Counted from the stretch's first letter, positions 23,379 through 35,361 are shown. The stretch is DNA of 64,000 bases from Andrena cerasifolii (GCF_050908995.1 NC_135133.1:10830001-10894000), one strand, 5' to 3'. Notes: generated from the sequence alone by a model not told the origin. Program-made: numbers and translations.

Positions 23379-26300
23379 TCAGTTTCTCTCCTTCCCACCC
23401 TCCTCGCATCCTTTATGGACTCGAAAGCGCGAGCCTTCGTTTTATAGGCGTATACATAATTAATTGCCATGTTCTCCGTCTTCCTCTCTCTCCCCGCCAC
23501 TCTATATTTACATATATTCTCGCTTCCTCGCTCGTTGGTTCGCCGTGTCCGATACAAGGAGACCCCATTTGCCCTCGCCGACTTTTTCTTCCTTCGTCGC
23601 CTCCGAGTGGCATTTTAAGGATCCTCCGCTTCGATTGGACTTGGCGCACTTAACTCGTCGGCGTTATGTCCCAAAAAATCCTTTTCCTATATTTCTCGCC
23701 TCCTGAAAGCGACGCGAGACTCCCGTGCAACCCATACACGCGTACGCGTATTATTAATCTTTCGCCAAGCGATCGTTAACTCGCGGCGCGCGAGGCCGGT
23801 TATCTTCGAACCGTTCGACCAGCCTGCCTTGTTCCTTCGGCAGGTCGATAACGATTCCAGTCGATTTTCTCCAAGCGGTCGCGCGATCTTCACGAGCCCC
23901 ATTTCTCTGTCGCGGCCCATCGATCCTCTTTCTCGAGAGCGACCGCGACCGCGACGGTTGCCTCGGCAGCCCTTGCGATCACCCAGATGGCGAATGTCTC
24001 CCCGCGGAAAGGAAAGGAACGGAATGGCGAGGTTTTAACGTCCCTTTTACGACCCTTTAAAATACCATCGTCGCAGCAGCTACCGGGCTCTCTTAATTAT
24101 TTTACGAGAATTCCGACGACAATGCTCGGTGGCAAAAACAAGCGGTAACACCCTGTCTACCGGTTGCGAGCCAACCCATGGAGATTACGAGCGCCCTGGC
24201 TGGAAAGCCAGATTCGATCATCTATTCCTTCGCCAAAATTCTCACAGCTCACATTCAATCTCATCGCCACGGCGATAACAATTTCAGGGGTGGCATCTCT
24301 AATCATATCTCTCGAGTCACGCGTTAAGCTTTGCACGGTCACTTTCCCACACGGCCAGATTTTATAGCGAAACCTAGTGTAAGCGATCGCGAAAAAAACG
24401 TCGAGACGAATCGTGTATGAATAATGCATCGACCTCGCGGCATCGAGAAATAAAATTTTTTGCCAAATTGTGGCTAAATCTCGGGTCAACGTACGCCATC
24501 AAGTTAATAATTTTCGAGTTTTGCCTGGATCCACCAAAGTACGCGCTATTAATCAGGCTGACATGTTCGATAGGCCCCACGGCGAAGCATAATTTTTACG
24601 TATTTCGCATATTCACGAAGAAGGCGGCTCGTTGCCCGGCTATCTCTACGCGTTTCGAGATACCCGAAGGAAATTAAGATGCCGTTCGATGCTACGGTCC
24701 AGTATCTACAGCGAAAGAAAGATGTTCGGTGTCTAGCGCGCGTCTACGTGTAATTGATTTAAATCTTTGTCCATTGCCTCGTTTGAAGGCATTAGCATAC
24801 GAGCAAGGCGCGAGCATCTCGGGCAAAAACGGGGATCAATGATTTCCGTGCACGGAAGTTAGCCCAGATTTTAGTAGCGCTCGGCCGAGAAGAAGAATCG
24901 GTGGAACGTAGAGGAGGAAGAAATAGAATCAGGCCCAATTAGGGATTTATTTATGGGGCGGAAGGCATATTAAACTTGCGAAAATATGATGGCGAAAAAA
25001 GAAAGAGGATGAAATCCGCGGGAACGTGTCCAGCCAATTCGAGGCAGGCGATCGTAGATACACGTCGCGCTTATAAAGACCGTAGCGGGTCCTCGTTAAC
25101 GAACTGCCAGGGCAGTTAAACATAAATTGCAGCTTTGAGGCGTCTCTCTGCTGGCGTGTCCTGGCATTCTGTGCGTGCAGCCTCGCTTTCTCGCCTTAAA
25201 TCCGCGCCAACCGACCTGGCCCGGCCCGCAAGCCGACCGAACCACTCGCAGATCTCAACTCCGCGAAATGGTACCGCGTGACGACGTCTCAGAAAATCAA
25301 CCGGATCAATTATTACGCCTCTCAATCATGATCATCGGCCTCCCTCCGCCCGTCAAATTTATTTCTGGCCTCGTCTCGCGTCTCGGCCTCCCTCTTTCAC
25401 GAGCGACACATACGACGGAACGAGAAGACGCGAGACGAAGAAAGGGAAAATCTAGCGGACTATCGGCGGACTGCGACCTACTCTCGCGGGTCGCATTTTC
25501 CGATTGGTAAGAACGAACAAGTATCGTTTTACGGCGAGTGACAGGGAGCTGTTCTCTTTGCGACGACCAAGGGCGAAAGGAAAAGAGGAGCCGAGAAAAG
25601 ACGGACGGACGCGGACAATGTCGCCTCGTTTATCAGAGCGGTATTGTGGAGGCATCGTTGCCCTTCTCGACACCCTCTTTGTTGGTTACATCCAGACCGC
25701 GAGCCCCGACTACTCAATCCTTTCTTTCATCCCGCCCTCTGCCTACTCTTTTCATTGGCTTTCCGTCTTGCCCGCGGCCGAGCGACAAGAACTCGGAAAG
25801 GGGGTGACGCGCTACGGAGCCGGTATGGCCTCGTTCTCGCTTCGCGGTTATCTCTTTATACAGCAATTGTGCTGGGGGAAAAAATGGATCCGACGGGCCA
25901 CCGTCGCAACTCCCGACAGTTTTAATCAAGCCCGCGATCCGAAAATATCCGTAAAACCACTCGCCGGAGGTGTCGATGCGGAAAGGAATGTCGAGGATGG
26001 CGCATTGCATTCCATCGTCGCGCAACGGCCACCAGTTATTCACGAGCAAATTGCCCGTTCGCGTTTCAAAGGGCATTAAAAAAAGAGAAGCGCGAGGGTG
26101 GAAACAAAAGCGGAAGAACCAGAACAAAGGTGAAATCGCGCTTTACAACGGGGATGCCGCAACGCCCTGCGCAACTCGCGGCGAGTCGTAATTCTGGCGG
26201 AACGAACCACCGTTTTCCCTGATGTTTCGCCCTTACCGAAATTTGTGCCGCTCGTACGACCGAAACGGCCCCCCTAAACTGCGCGATATTTATTATTCGT

Positions 26301-29300
26301 TGATATCACGCGCCCACCGTCCACCGCGGCTATGTGCTTTTAAGCTTCCATTGCGAACGGGCTTCGCGTTTACGGTTTCCACGGATATTAGCCTGGCGCA
26401 GGCACGTTTAACGCGCGACCCGATAAGATCGTCCGCGACATTCTTGCTAATTTGGCAATCTCCGCGAGTCGGGATATGCAGGTACCTGTGTAATATCTCG
26501 GGGCTACTTAACGAGATCAGGGGGGGGGAGGGAACGCGCGTGAAGAACGTGGGGCATTTAAGAGCCAATTATACCGCAATTCCAATTGAGAGGAACCGAC
26601 GAAAGGCCGATAAATTTTTGTGCGCTCACGCGGCAAAAGGAGGGGGCTGTTCGCGGACAAATTGCTCGGTGGTCGGCGCAGGGAAAGAGCGATGTAGGAA
26701 AGAGCACTAGAGAGAGCCGCGGGAAAGGGGAAGAAGGGAGATAAAGGTTGAATCGCGATTTAACATCGGTACACGGGAACATCCTGTAGCAGCGGGACCG
26801 TAGAGTATCTACGTGGGGCGTTACATAATTTAGCGGCGTGTACGTCGCATAAGTTAGAGGCTCGGTTAAAACCGGGGTGACTATAATTTCATCTCGGCTG
26901 GTTATATCTCAGGCCCTAACTCCGACGAAATGTTGAAAATAGTAGTACAACCGATTGCTTTTAAGGAAGACCACCATCCACGGTCGATTCCGTTCCGTTC
27001 CGTTCCTACCTCCCCTCCCCCCCCGACTGACTCTTTTCGCCTCGCCTATCGCGCTGGAACGCTCGAATCGGTGATTCGACGAACAAACTTATTCCATCAA
27101 AGTAGTTTAAGGAGATCGAATAGCCGATATAAAGTACTCTTCCGCCGTAAACAGGTCGTTTAAGCGCGATGAAATATCCCCCCGTAACGGTCTTTCTCTG
27201 ATCCTGCTTTTCTTTCGCCCGCGACTTTTCCACGAGGAGGGCCGCGAACGGGATTAGAGAAGGCTGAGTCCACCCGACCCGTTCGTTATCATTAACTTAA
27301 TGTGCTATGACAATGGCTGCGCAGGAAAGACGTTTAATTTATAATTGGGAAGAGCTTAGAAGACTAGGGTTTTTATTCGCCGTTATACCAACGTATAGGT
27401 ATGTTTTGCGCGGCGCGGGCCGCGGGCTACGCGAGAGCCCATTATTCCTCCTAAGATAAGGAAAATAATATTTTTTTCCGGCTAAATTTGAATATTTCAT
27501 TTTTCTTACGGTACCGGCCGCCGTTAATCTCTCGACTTATCCACTTTCGCATTGTGCCGCCTTCTCAGCCAAGGTACGATTTGCGCTAATTACCGCGCGA
27601 ATTATTTCCACGTGAGCGCGTCAAGTGAGCAGCGAGGATCGTTAGATAGGGGACTGGAGAGGCTATACACGTTACAATGCAATGATATCGCGAGGATATC
27701 TGGTTGAGAACGTTATTTAGAATAGCAAAGGTGCGCGTACCAGATTGATAGAAAAGCATCGTGTCTATTAACGGGATATGTTCGTGGCCACATCGAATGG
27801 GACCCGCCCAGCGCGCTCCCACAAAAGGGTACCGGGGGATATTGCTTGAAATTTCTGGAATCTTCGAAATGACCGGCGCCCGAACGCCGGTCATAGATTT
27901 CGACGTAAGTCACGAGGAAATGGGCCGCACCAGGTACGTGCCCGTTTTCCTGGGCGCCCACAACCGAACCCAATACAATCTCGAATCTCCGGCTGCTACG
28001 TTATGACGTAATAATTTAACCTCGTGAATGCGGACGACTCGTAAAGCCGTCCTTCGGGGGCGTTTAACTTGCTTTTAATGATTCCAAGGCGTGGACAGAC
28101 CTGATCCGGATTTTTGAACGGTGCGCTGCAGCGCCGGGGAAATTAGCCGGCTTGAAACGGTGCCGGTGCCGGCGCCGGCCACCTCGCAACCCCTGTTAGC
28201 CCACTCTCATCCGTGATATCCACGGGCAAGGTATGCAACAAACGATCCAGTTTAACGGCGAACGCGACCACGAAACGAGTGATAAGAAACGATTTTTATA
28301 CGACCGATCCCTCCTCCCCCGATCCCTTTTTCAATAAAACAAGAAATATTGCTTGCATTTTCCTGGTCCTTCTACATAAAAAATAACGAAGCTAGCCGAT
28401 TGCTGAAACAAGATATTATTCGTGCGATTAAATCCAATAAATTAATCGGGTAATTAGCGAATGTCCCAGTGCGGAAGCGTCGTCCTATCTCGTAAAGAAA
28501 TCCATTTATCGATCGCGGCCGAAAAATTCGACGGGCAAAGAAATACCGAAAGCACAGTAAACCGAAATCTTGGAATTGACGGCAATGCACGAGGAGCGGA
28601 AGAAAGAACCTGCGAAACTACCTGTCTCGCCGGTCGGACTCCCACATCTGGTCGGCACGTGGGTTTCCCTCAGGTGCTCGTTCCCGAAAACATTGTGGTC
28701 CTGACGGTCACCAACCCCCGGCGAATAGCTACCCTCGCCTAACCCCGGCGTAACTAGCGGATCTCAGGTGCGAGGCGAGTTCCCCAACATGTGTTTCGTA
28801 TTAGCAACGCAGCGGACCTTCCTTTACCCGCCGTTAAACGGCCCGGCCCGAATGAATCGTGAGAAAGCGCGCCGGGGATGCTTCTGCATCTGGCTTAAAT
28901 CGTTTTATTGGCATCGGCAAGTTCCTGCGAAGGATGGAGCACTTGGACACCGTTTCCACAGAATTTCCTCGAAAATCCTGACCCGAGACAAAAACCTTTC
29001 CACGCTGCGATAACAATGCCTTCTAGACTCTTTCACTCTTCAAACGCCCTGCACGTAATTCCAGAAATTTCTTACGCCAATACTTATCCTATCCTGTTAA
29101 CCCTAATGCATTTTCATCGCGCCGATATTGTACCTATACCATCGTCCCCGCTAATTAAATGCACGATATAACCATAATCAAGTAATCGCCGAATAAATTA
29201 GCAACTTCATTGCTTCTTTCTCTATCATAATTATCACTGAACGAGAAAAGCTGGCGCCATAGATACATATTTCAAAATACTTTAACGATTGTGCGCCAAT

Positions 29301-29519
29301 GGACGTGTTAATGATATTAAGATGAAAAAATTTTCACTCACCACTGACGAAGTAGCTTCGTGGACGTAGTACGTTGATCAGTGGAAGAGCAGCGACAATG
29401 TCCTCATCGATTCCGAGCTCTCCCAGGAAAAATACGATGCCAGCACAAACCGAAGCACAAAGCACATAGGCACTCGCGATAACGAACGAAAACCGCGTAA
29501 CCCCGACCGACACACTCAC
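23373..29519. other. Non-coding DNA with one small perfect hairpin
   Basis: A 6-kb stretch without a recognised gene or RNA gene. Long chance frames lie on both strands at 25504-26127. A poly-G run lies at about 26520-26528. A perfect 10-bp hairpin lies at 27869-27894. Short AT-richer patches occur at 27460-27500 and 29140-29330. Confidence 0.45.
27869..27894. other. Perfect 10-bp hairpin
   Basis: ATGACCGGCG at 27869-27878 pairs perfectly with CGCCGGTCAT at 27885-27894 around a 6-base loop CCCGAA. A consensus-like splice donor GTAAGT follows at 27905. There is no U-tract, so this is not a bacterial-type terminator. Confidence 0.8.
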
Positions 29520-29626
29520 TGGCGACGCGATATAAATTATAAACGTATTTCAACGTTTCGACTGTTCTCCGATCGCGCACATACGCGAAATCTTCGAAAG
29601 GTTGCGTTGACCGAGGCAGCGTCGAT
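29520..29626 (-). CDS. Candidate internal exon, unknown protein
   Basis: On the minus strand, TTTGTTTGTACAG ends just before 29626 as a strong acceptor-like site. GTGAGTG begins at 29519 as a strong donor-like site. Of the three frames between them only one is open; it encodes about 35 residues including PFEDFAYVRDRRTVETLKYV. No family is recognised. A second GTGAGT at 29341-29336 follows a hydrophobic open frame and could be an alternative donor. If real, the upstream intron would contain the foldback element at 29662-30072. No flanking exons were identified, so this stays a weak call. Confidence 0.2.
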
Positions 29627-29661
29627 CTGTACAAACAAATAATATCGTGAGCGTAAGGTCA

Positions 29662-30072
29662 ACAAGGGAACATCTCGGACCCGGAAATTTCAAAAATTCT
29701 GAAACTTTGCAAATATGTAGGGAATTTCCTCCTGATCACAACGGAATTTTTGTTTGCTGCCTAAATTCACTCTAAGGGACTGTACTTGACCCCTGAAAAT
29801 CCGGTTATTTTCCAATTTTGTCTTATAACTCGTAAACTGTAAAATAATTTTTTTACCAAATGATAGATCTAATTAAAAGAAGTAACTTTTGTCCGGAAAC
29901 TTTTTTTCTATCTCTTACATTTCGCGAGTTATAACACAAAATCGAAAAATAGCCGAATTTTTGGCAGTTAATTTCAGCAAACAAAAATTGCGTTGTAATC
30001 AGGAGAAAATCCCCTACATATTCACAAAGTTTCAGAATTTTTTGAATATTCGGGTTCGGGATGTTCCCTTGT
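29662..30072. mobile_element. Foldback element: long imperfect palindrome
   Basis: AT-rich against its surroundings. The left end ACAAGGGAACATC is repeated in inverted form at the right end (ending CCCTTGT). The first roughly 95 bases of the two arms match closely, sharing for example TTCTGAAACTTTG and a stretch ending TTTTTGTTTGCTG. Similarity resumes nearer the centre (TTATAACTCG on both sides) after a length difference of roughly 25 bases. The symmetry centre is near 29867. There is no coding capacity. This is the structure of a foldback or palindromic MITE. No clear target-site duplication was seen, so the transposition mechanism is not known. Confidence 0.75.
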
Positions 30073-30079
30073 AAGAGAC

Positions 30080-30952
30080 TATGTTATTCTGCCACGCAAC
30101 GGTACCGACGATGCGAGCAAGCGAGCGACCGAATAAACACGAGCCCCACCTTTCGACACCCTTGCCCTTGACTTCTCAAATAAACAACGATGCTCCAAAT
30201 CGGTTTGCGAAGCCACGGGCCACGATACGCCACGTTATTCAAGCTCCAACCATGTAGAACAAAACTTTAGTGTTCTTACCGATAAACGACGCTACCAAGG
30301 AAAGGACTGACCGCCATTACTGTCCACATTTTTCCCGCCTTTTCCGTTCCTTGCTGGAACACCAGCGCCGCGTAAGTGTCGCGTTAAATGGCGGAAACGA
30401 TAATTTGACCACTAATAGAGATCGACGACAGTGACGCCATCGTCGTTTAGTCGCGTTCGCGGACAGTGGCCCCGGGTGGTCGCGAAAAAACGTTGTCGCT
30501 TTAAAATTAGTGCTATGTTATTCTGCCACGCAACGGTACCGACGATGCGAGCGAGCGAACGAGCGACCGAATAAACACGAGCCCCACCTTTCGACACCCT
30601 TGCCCTTGACTTCTCAAATAAACAACGATGCTCCAAATCGGTTTGCGAAGCCACGGGCCACGATACGCCACGTTATTCAAGCTCCAACCATGTAGAACAA
30701 AACTTTAGTGTTCTTACCGATAAACGACGCTACCAAGGAAAGGACTGACCGCCATTACTGTCCACATTTTTCTCGCCTCTTCCGTTCCTTGCTGGAACAA
30801 CAGCGCCGCGTAAGTGTCTCGGTAAATGGCGGAAACGATAATTTGACCACTAATAGAGATCGACGACAGTGACGCCACCGTCGTTTAGTCGCGTTCGCGG
30901 ACAATGGCCACGGGTGGTCGCGAAAAAACGTTGTCGCTTTAAAATTAGTGCT
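30080..30952. repeat. Tandem duplication of a 434-439 bp segment
   Basis: Copy 1 is 30080-30513 and copy 2 is 30514-30952, directly adjoining. They differ at scattered single bases and by a 4-base insertion in a GCGA run in copy 2. By eye they are well over 90 percent identical, so the duplication is recent. Each copy ends with AAAATTAGTGCT. No gene is recognised inside. It abuts the foldback element on its left and lies about 170 bp from the satellite-like array on its right. Confidence 0.93.
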
Positions 30953-31119
30953 AAAAAGTGAAAGTGAAGTACCATATCCAGGATGACCGAGGGCGAGATG
31001 ATATTCGCGAGATGATCGCAATGATATTTCGGTGAGTGTGCACCCGTTACGTTTCACATACTTGATCACGGCAAGAGTTCTTCCCAAGACGCCGTGGCAC
31101 CACAACGATCATTCGCACG

Positions 31120-32190
31120 CCAACTCTTTTCCACGGTCTGATACCCATTAATATCAGCAAAGGTGTTCATATCTTCGTCTGGAATTCCGTTCAAGCGCTC
31201 GATTAGATCGATTACTTCGAAAAGTTTGAGGCATGTTAATCGCGTTAACGATCCTTGTTCGTCGCGAGGGGGGAGGTAACCGCCGGCACGTCGGCGGGAA
31301 TGACAAGAAAACGCGCCATAATCCGCGAAAGGGCCAACTCTTTTCCACGGTCTGATACCCATTAATATCAGCAAAGGTGTTCATATCTCCGTCTGGAATT
31401 CCGTTCAAGCGCTCGATTAGATCGATTACTTGGAAAAACTTTGAGGCATGTTAATCGCGTTAACGATCCTTGTTCGTCGCGAGGGGGGAGGTAACTGCCG
31501 GCACGTCGGCGGGAATGACAAGGAAGCGCACCATAATCCGCTAAAGAGCCAACTCTTTTCCACGGTCTGATACCCATTAATATCAGCAAAGGTGTTCATA
31601 TCTCCGTCTGGAATTCCGTTCAAGCGCTCGATTAGATCGATTACTTGGAAAAACTTTGAGGCATGTTAATCGCGTTAACGATCCTTGTTCGTCGCGAGGG
31701 GGGAGGTAACCGCCGGCACGTCGGCGGGAATGACAAGAAAACGCGCCATAATCCGCGAAAGGGCCAACTCTTTTCCACGGTCTGATACCCATTAATATCA
31801 GCAAAGGTGTTCATATCTCCGTCTGGAAATCCGTTCAAGCGCTCGATTAGATCGATTACTTCGAAAAGTTTGAGGCATGTTAATCGCGTTAACGATCCTT
31901 GTTCGTCGCGAGGGGGGAGGTAACTGCCGGCACGTCGACGGGAATGACAAGGAAGCGCACCATAATCCGCTAAAGAGCCAACTCTTTTCCACGGTCTGAT
32001 ACCCATTAATATCAGCAAAGGTGTTCATATCTCCGTCTGGAATTCCGTTCAAGCGCTCGATTAGATCGATTACTTGGAAAAACTTTGAGGCATGTTAATC
32101 GCGTTAACGATCCTTGTTCGTCGCGAGGGGGGAGGTAACCGCCGGCACGTCGGCGGGAATGACGAGAAAGCGCGCCATAATCCGCTAAAG
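31120..32190. repeat. Five-unit tandem array, unit about 214 bp
   Basis: Units start at 31120, 31334, 31549, 31764 and 31978, with lengths 214, 215, 215, 214 and 213. They are near-identical. Units 1 and 4 carry TTCGAAAAGTTTG where units 2, 3 and 5 carry TTGGAAAAACTTTG, one base longer. Near the unit ends, 1 and 3 share one variant set and 2 and 4 another; unit 5 is mixed. On the minus strand, units 1 and 4 keep an open frame with pieces such as EVIDLIERLNG and DMNTFADINGYQTVEKSW. The extra base breaks that frame in units 2, 3 and 5. The unit could derive from an old coding or transposon fragment; no family is recognised. Confidence 0.95.
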
Positions 32191-34488
32191 GCTTAAGCGA
32201 TAATTGTTTAGCTCGCACAGTTAAAGTTTCAGTCGAAACTCTGGGAGTAACTGGATATTAGCCTTCGTCATCTTCGCTTCCATCCTTTTCCCTCTCGCGA
32301 GCAGCCGTGACTGGCTCGTTCGCTATGGGGCGAAATAAGGAAGGAAGGAAGGAAGCGTCGTTGGACGAGAGGACGAGAGACGGCTAATGCGTTTGTCTGC
32401 CATAGAATATCTCGGCTCTGATTGCGGATCTTCTGTCGCGAGCCTCCGACTCCCGTGCTCTGGTTTTATTAGTTTTAAACACGCGTTAAATAAAACGAGG
32501 CTAAGCCGGCCGTCCCGAGATCAGACCGTGGTTTAGAGACGTAAACGTTCTTTAGGACGAGACAGTGGCAAGGGCGGAGGCCCTCCCCCCTCGTCTTCAT
32601 CCTCGCCCTCGCCATCGCCCTTGCCCCTGCCTCCGTGCCGTTCGGTTAGAATTTCGCCCGAAAACGCAAGATTTTCGTGAGCGTGGGATACAGGGAAACT
32701 GCTGCGCAGTAAATTGTAGGCAAATCAGGAAATACTAGCCACTTTGGAAATTATATTGCCGCGGTGTTTCTTTTCCCCTATTTTTATAGCGTTTGTTACC
32801 TCGATCGGCACGTATACGGGGTGCTTCAGAACGACAAGGAAGTTTTCCTTAAAGCTCAGCGATGACATAATAATATCGAACGCGCGATCCACGTGTCGCG
32901 AAAACAAATGTAGGAGTGTCGCTTTCCTTGATAACGTTAGTTTTCGTGAATTCGAGGGGGTAGGAAAAGTTAATGGCATCGTTCAGGGTGGATCGTGATT
33001 CCGCAGAAAATGAGACCTTTTTTCGAAGAGAAAGAATACTGTTTCCCGGATGAAAGTAGCTCATTCGTAGCGGATCGACCCCGCGTTTAATTAGGCAGCT
33101 TCTTCTCTCCGAGGTAGTCCCCAGGAGAGCAAAAAGAATCACGAGGCGAGACCGTCTCGGGAAAGTCCTTCCTCTTCGGTAGCACGCGGTCCCTCTCAAT
33201 CAGCGCGCGGATTACGCTTTTAATTCATTTTTTTAACTAACTCGATCGTGTCTCGTCTCACCCAATCGGAGACAGAAGCACTTGTTCCCGCAATGCGAGC
33301 AGATCTGTTGGATGGAAACGGAACAGGAAGGGGGAAGAGGGTCGTAATTTTCTACAAACACCGGCAACAATTCCTTACTACGTTAAACATTTTCTTATGC
33401 AAATCAGACGCCCCGATGCTTCTCACCTGTTTCTTCTTTTCCGAGGGAATCTGTTTTTCGTTGCTGGCAGCCCTCTTTTTTTCCACAATGCGAAATGATT
33501 TAATTCTCCCGTGGCCATCGATAAACTGGAGATTTTCGGTTAGAGATAGGTGACTCGCGGGGCGAGGGTGGAAGGAGGGTAGCATACGGTGCGTCGCAGC
33601 TTCGTTTTCCTCTCGAGCCATTATTGCTTATCAGACCGCACCCCCCTGCGATCCGACTTTCCGCCCCTGGTCCCGAATTGCGTGGAATTGTGTCTTGGTT
33701 CATTCTCCGGCCTCCCTTTTTTCCCCCAGCGAATGAATGGCCATAAACGTAAACCGTGTTCTTTTAAGTGAGGCGCGTTTAAAAAGATCGCCAGGGCATG
33801 TATGAGCGGCGGGGTTTTGAGGGAATGGTTTCTCTCTCTCTCTCTCTGCCGCTGCCACCCTCCCGTGCTTCTCTTTCCCTTCCTTTCGCTTTCGCCGGCT
33901 ATCTCTCTCTCCGTCCTGCGTTCTAGATCGCGTAAAAGCAGGGAGACTAAGCGGTACGTAGCGCGGTGGTATAGGATCCGAGAGAGCCCGGTTCTCAAGA
34001 GGGTGGGTAGTTTAGAGGAAGGCGTAGTAGGGTAGGCTTCGCGCGGATAGTAATATTCTTGAACCCCCAAGAGAAGGCTTACTGCAATAACCCCCGCGGC
34101 TCAAACTCAAAACCCACCGTTCACTCTATGTATCTCTTTTACCCCCTGCGCCTCCACCCACTTTCCTTTACCCTGCTGCTGCTCCACCTCCTACACGTCC
34201 CTGGCTCGCTATAAATCTTAGCCACCTTTAAAGCGGACGAGCGGGACACGCGGCATCATCCTCCGGTCGGGAAGTCTTCCTCGAGAGCTCGTGCCTCGGT
34301 CCTCGACGGAACCGAGCAAACCGAGATGGGGATGCGTAGGATTTTCTCCGTTTCCTTTCCCGTATTTTGTCACCCCTCGGCGATACGTCGCACGGCAATT
34401 CCATTAAACGCGCGGCTGTAATACCGATAATGATATTACCGAAATTAATCACTCGGATAAGATTTGCATACTGGAATGCTTTGGAATC
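32191..34488. other. Non-coding DNA with short simple repeats
   Basis: An (AAGG)n run lies at 32337-32355, a CGCC/CTCG-rich patch at 32580-32640 and a (TC)n patch at 33826-33848. No gene or RNA gene recognised. Confidence 0.5.
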
Positions 34489-34513
34489 GGGGGTGGGGAG
34501 GGGGGGGGGGGGG
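34489..34513 (+). repeat. Poly-G tract, G-quadruplex capable
   Basis: G5-T-G4-A-G14 in 25 bases. Enough guanine runs are present to form a G-quadruplex on the plus strand. Length is likely to vary and may be affected by assembly. Confidence 0.85.
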
Positions 34514-35343
34514 TAACGGTGACGAAATTGAAGATAAATGATACCTCTCGGGAATATGCGCGTTTCTACGTCCGTGCGTTTATAGGTGTATACCTAAAAA
34601 GGCAGGCGAATGAGTTAATTCGAGTGATTCGTTGCTCTCCGGGGCTCTCCGAGGCCTGTGCCGTTGAATTTCATAACCTCCGCCTCGTTTATCTCCGTAC
34701 ATACGATATGTATCTCGCTACATCGATCTGATAACGAGTTTACTGGGTGCTACCTCGTCTATCCGCTATCTAACCTGATCTACCGGCTACGGACTACCTC
34801 CGAGTCCAGCCTAATGTTATAATTTTCCCCGTCGGACCTTACATCGCGGTTGCGCGTACCAAAATGTCCAGCTTTATCGTCCAATCCGTCCCCTGATTTT
34901 CTCCATCGTTTTTGTTTTCGTTTAACGGGGGAATATTGCCGAGGGATAAATTCCGCGATATCCGTTGCCGCGGTGAATTTTCTATCTCGGTGACTATCGG
35001 GATTTTACGGTGAAATTTGGAGAATGAAAACGGCCGGGTAATACCCCGGCACGTTGCACGGGCTTTCAGCTTCAAGTGCTTGTGCTTTCTCTGCCTCTCG
35101 CGGAGGCACCTCCTTCTCGAAATTAGTAGGAGCTGATCGAGGGGTAGAAAAAAAATTGGCGGCAATAAAAATAAATTACATGCATCGTAACGCCCGGTAG
35201 TACCGGCGGGAGAGCTCGCAGGCATCCATCCTGCTTGCATACTTCGGGTCCTGATTAAAATTGGGGTGCGGTGGGAGAGAAGCGATCGGTTTGCCCCGGG
35301 CCTCGCTCCTACGGGAGACTGTCGTTTTCTGTCCTTTTTCTCT
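34514..35343. other. Non-coding DNA, nothing recognised
   Basis: No gene, RNA gene or transposon terminus was seen between the two homopolymer tracts. Confidence 0.5.
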
Positions 35344-35361
35344 CCCCCCCCCCCCCCCCCC
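35344..35361 (+). repeat. Poly-C run of 18
   Basis: Eighteen consecutive C bases, preceded by TCTCT. It lies about 830 bases after the poly-G tract, which is its complement in type. Confidence 0.95.

Noticed and set aside
25504..26127. Long frames on both strands, including a protein-like minus stretch near DIPFRIDTSGEWFYGYF
   Set aside because: Both strands are open across the same bases, no family is recognised and no splice pair fits the protein-like part.
30510..30695. 61-codon plus frame crossing the tandem duplication
   Set aside because: Copy 1 has only part of the same frame because of the 4-base difference, and no family is recognised.
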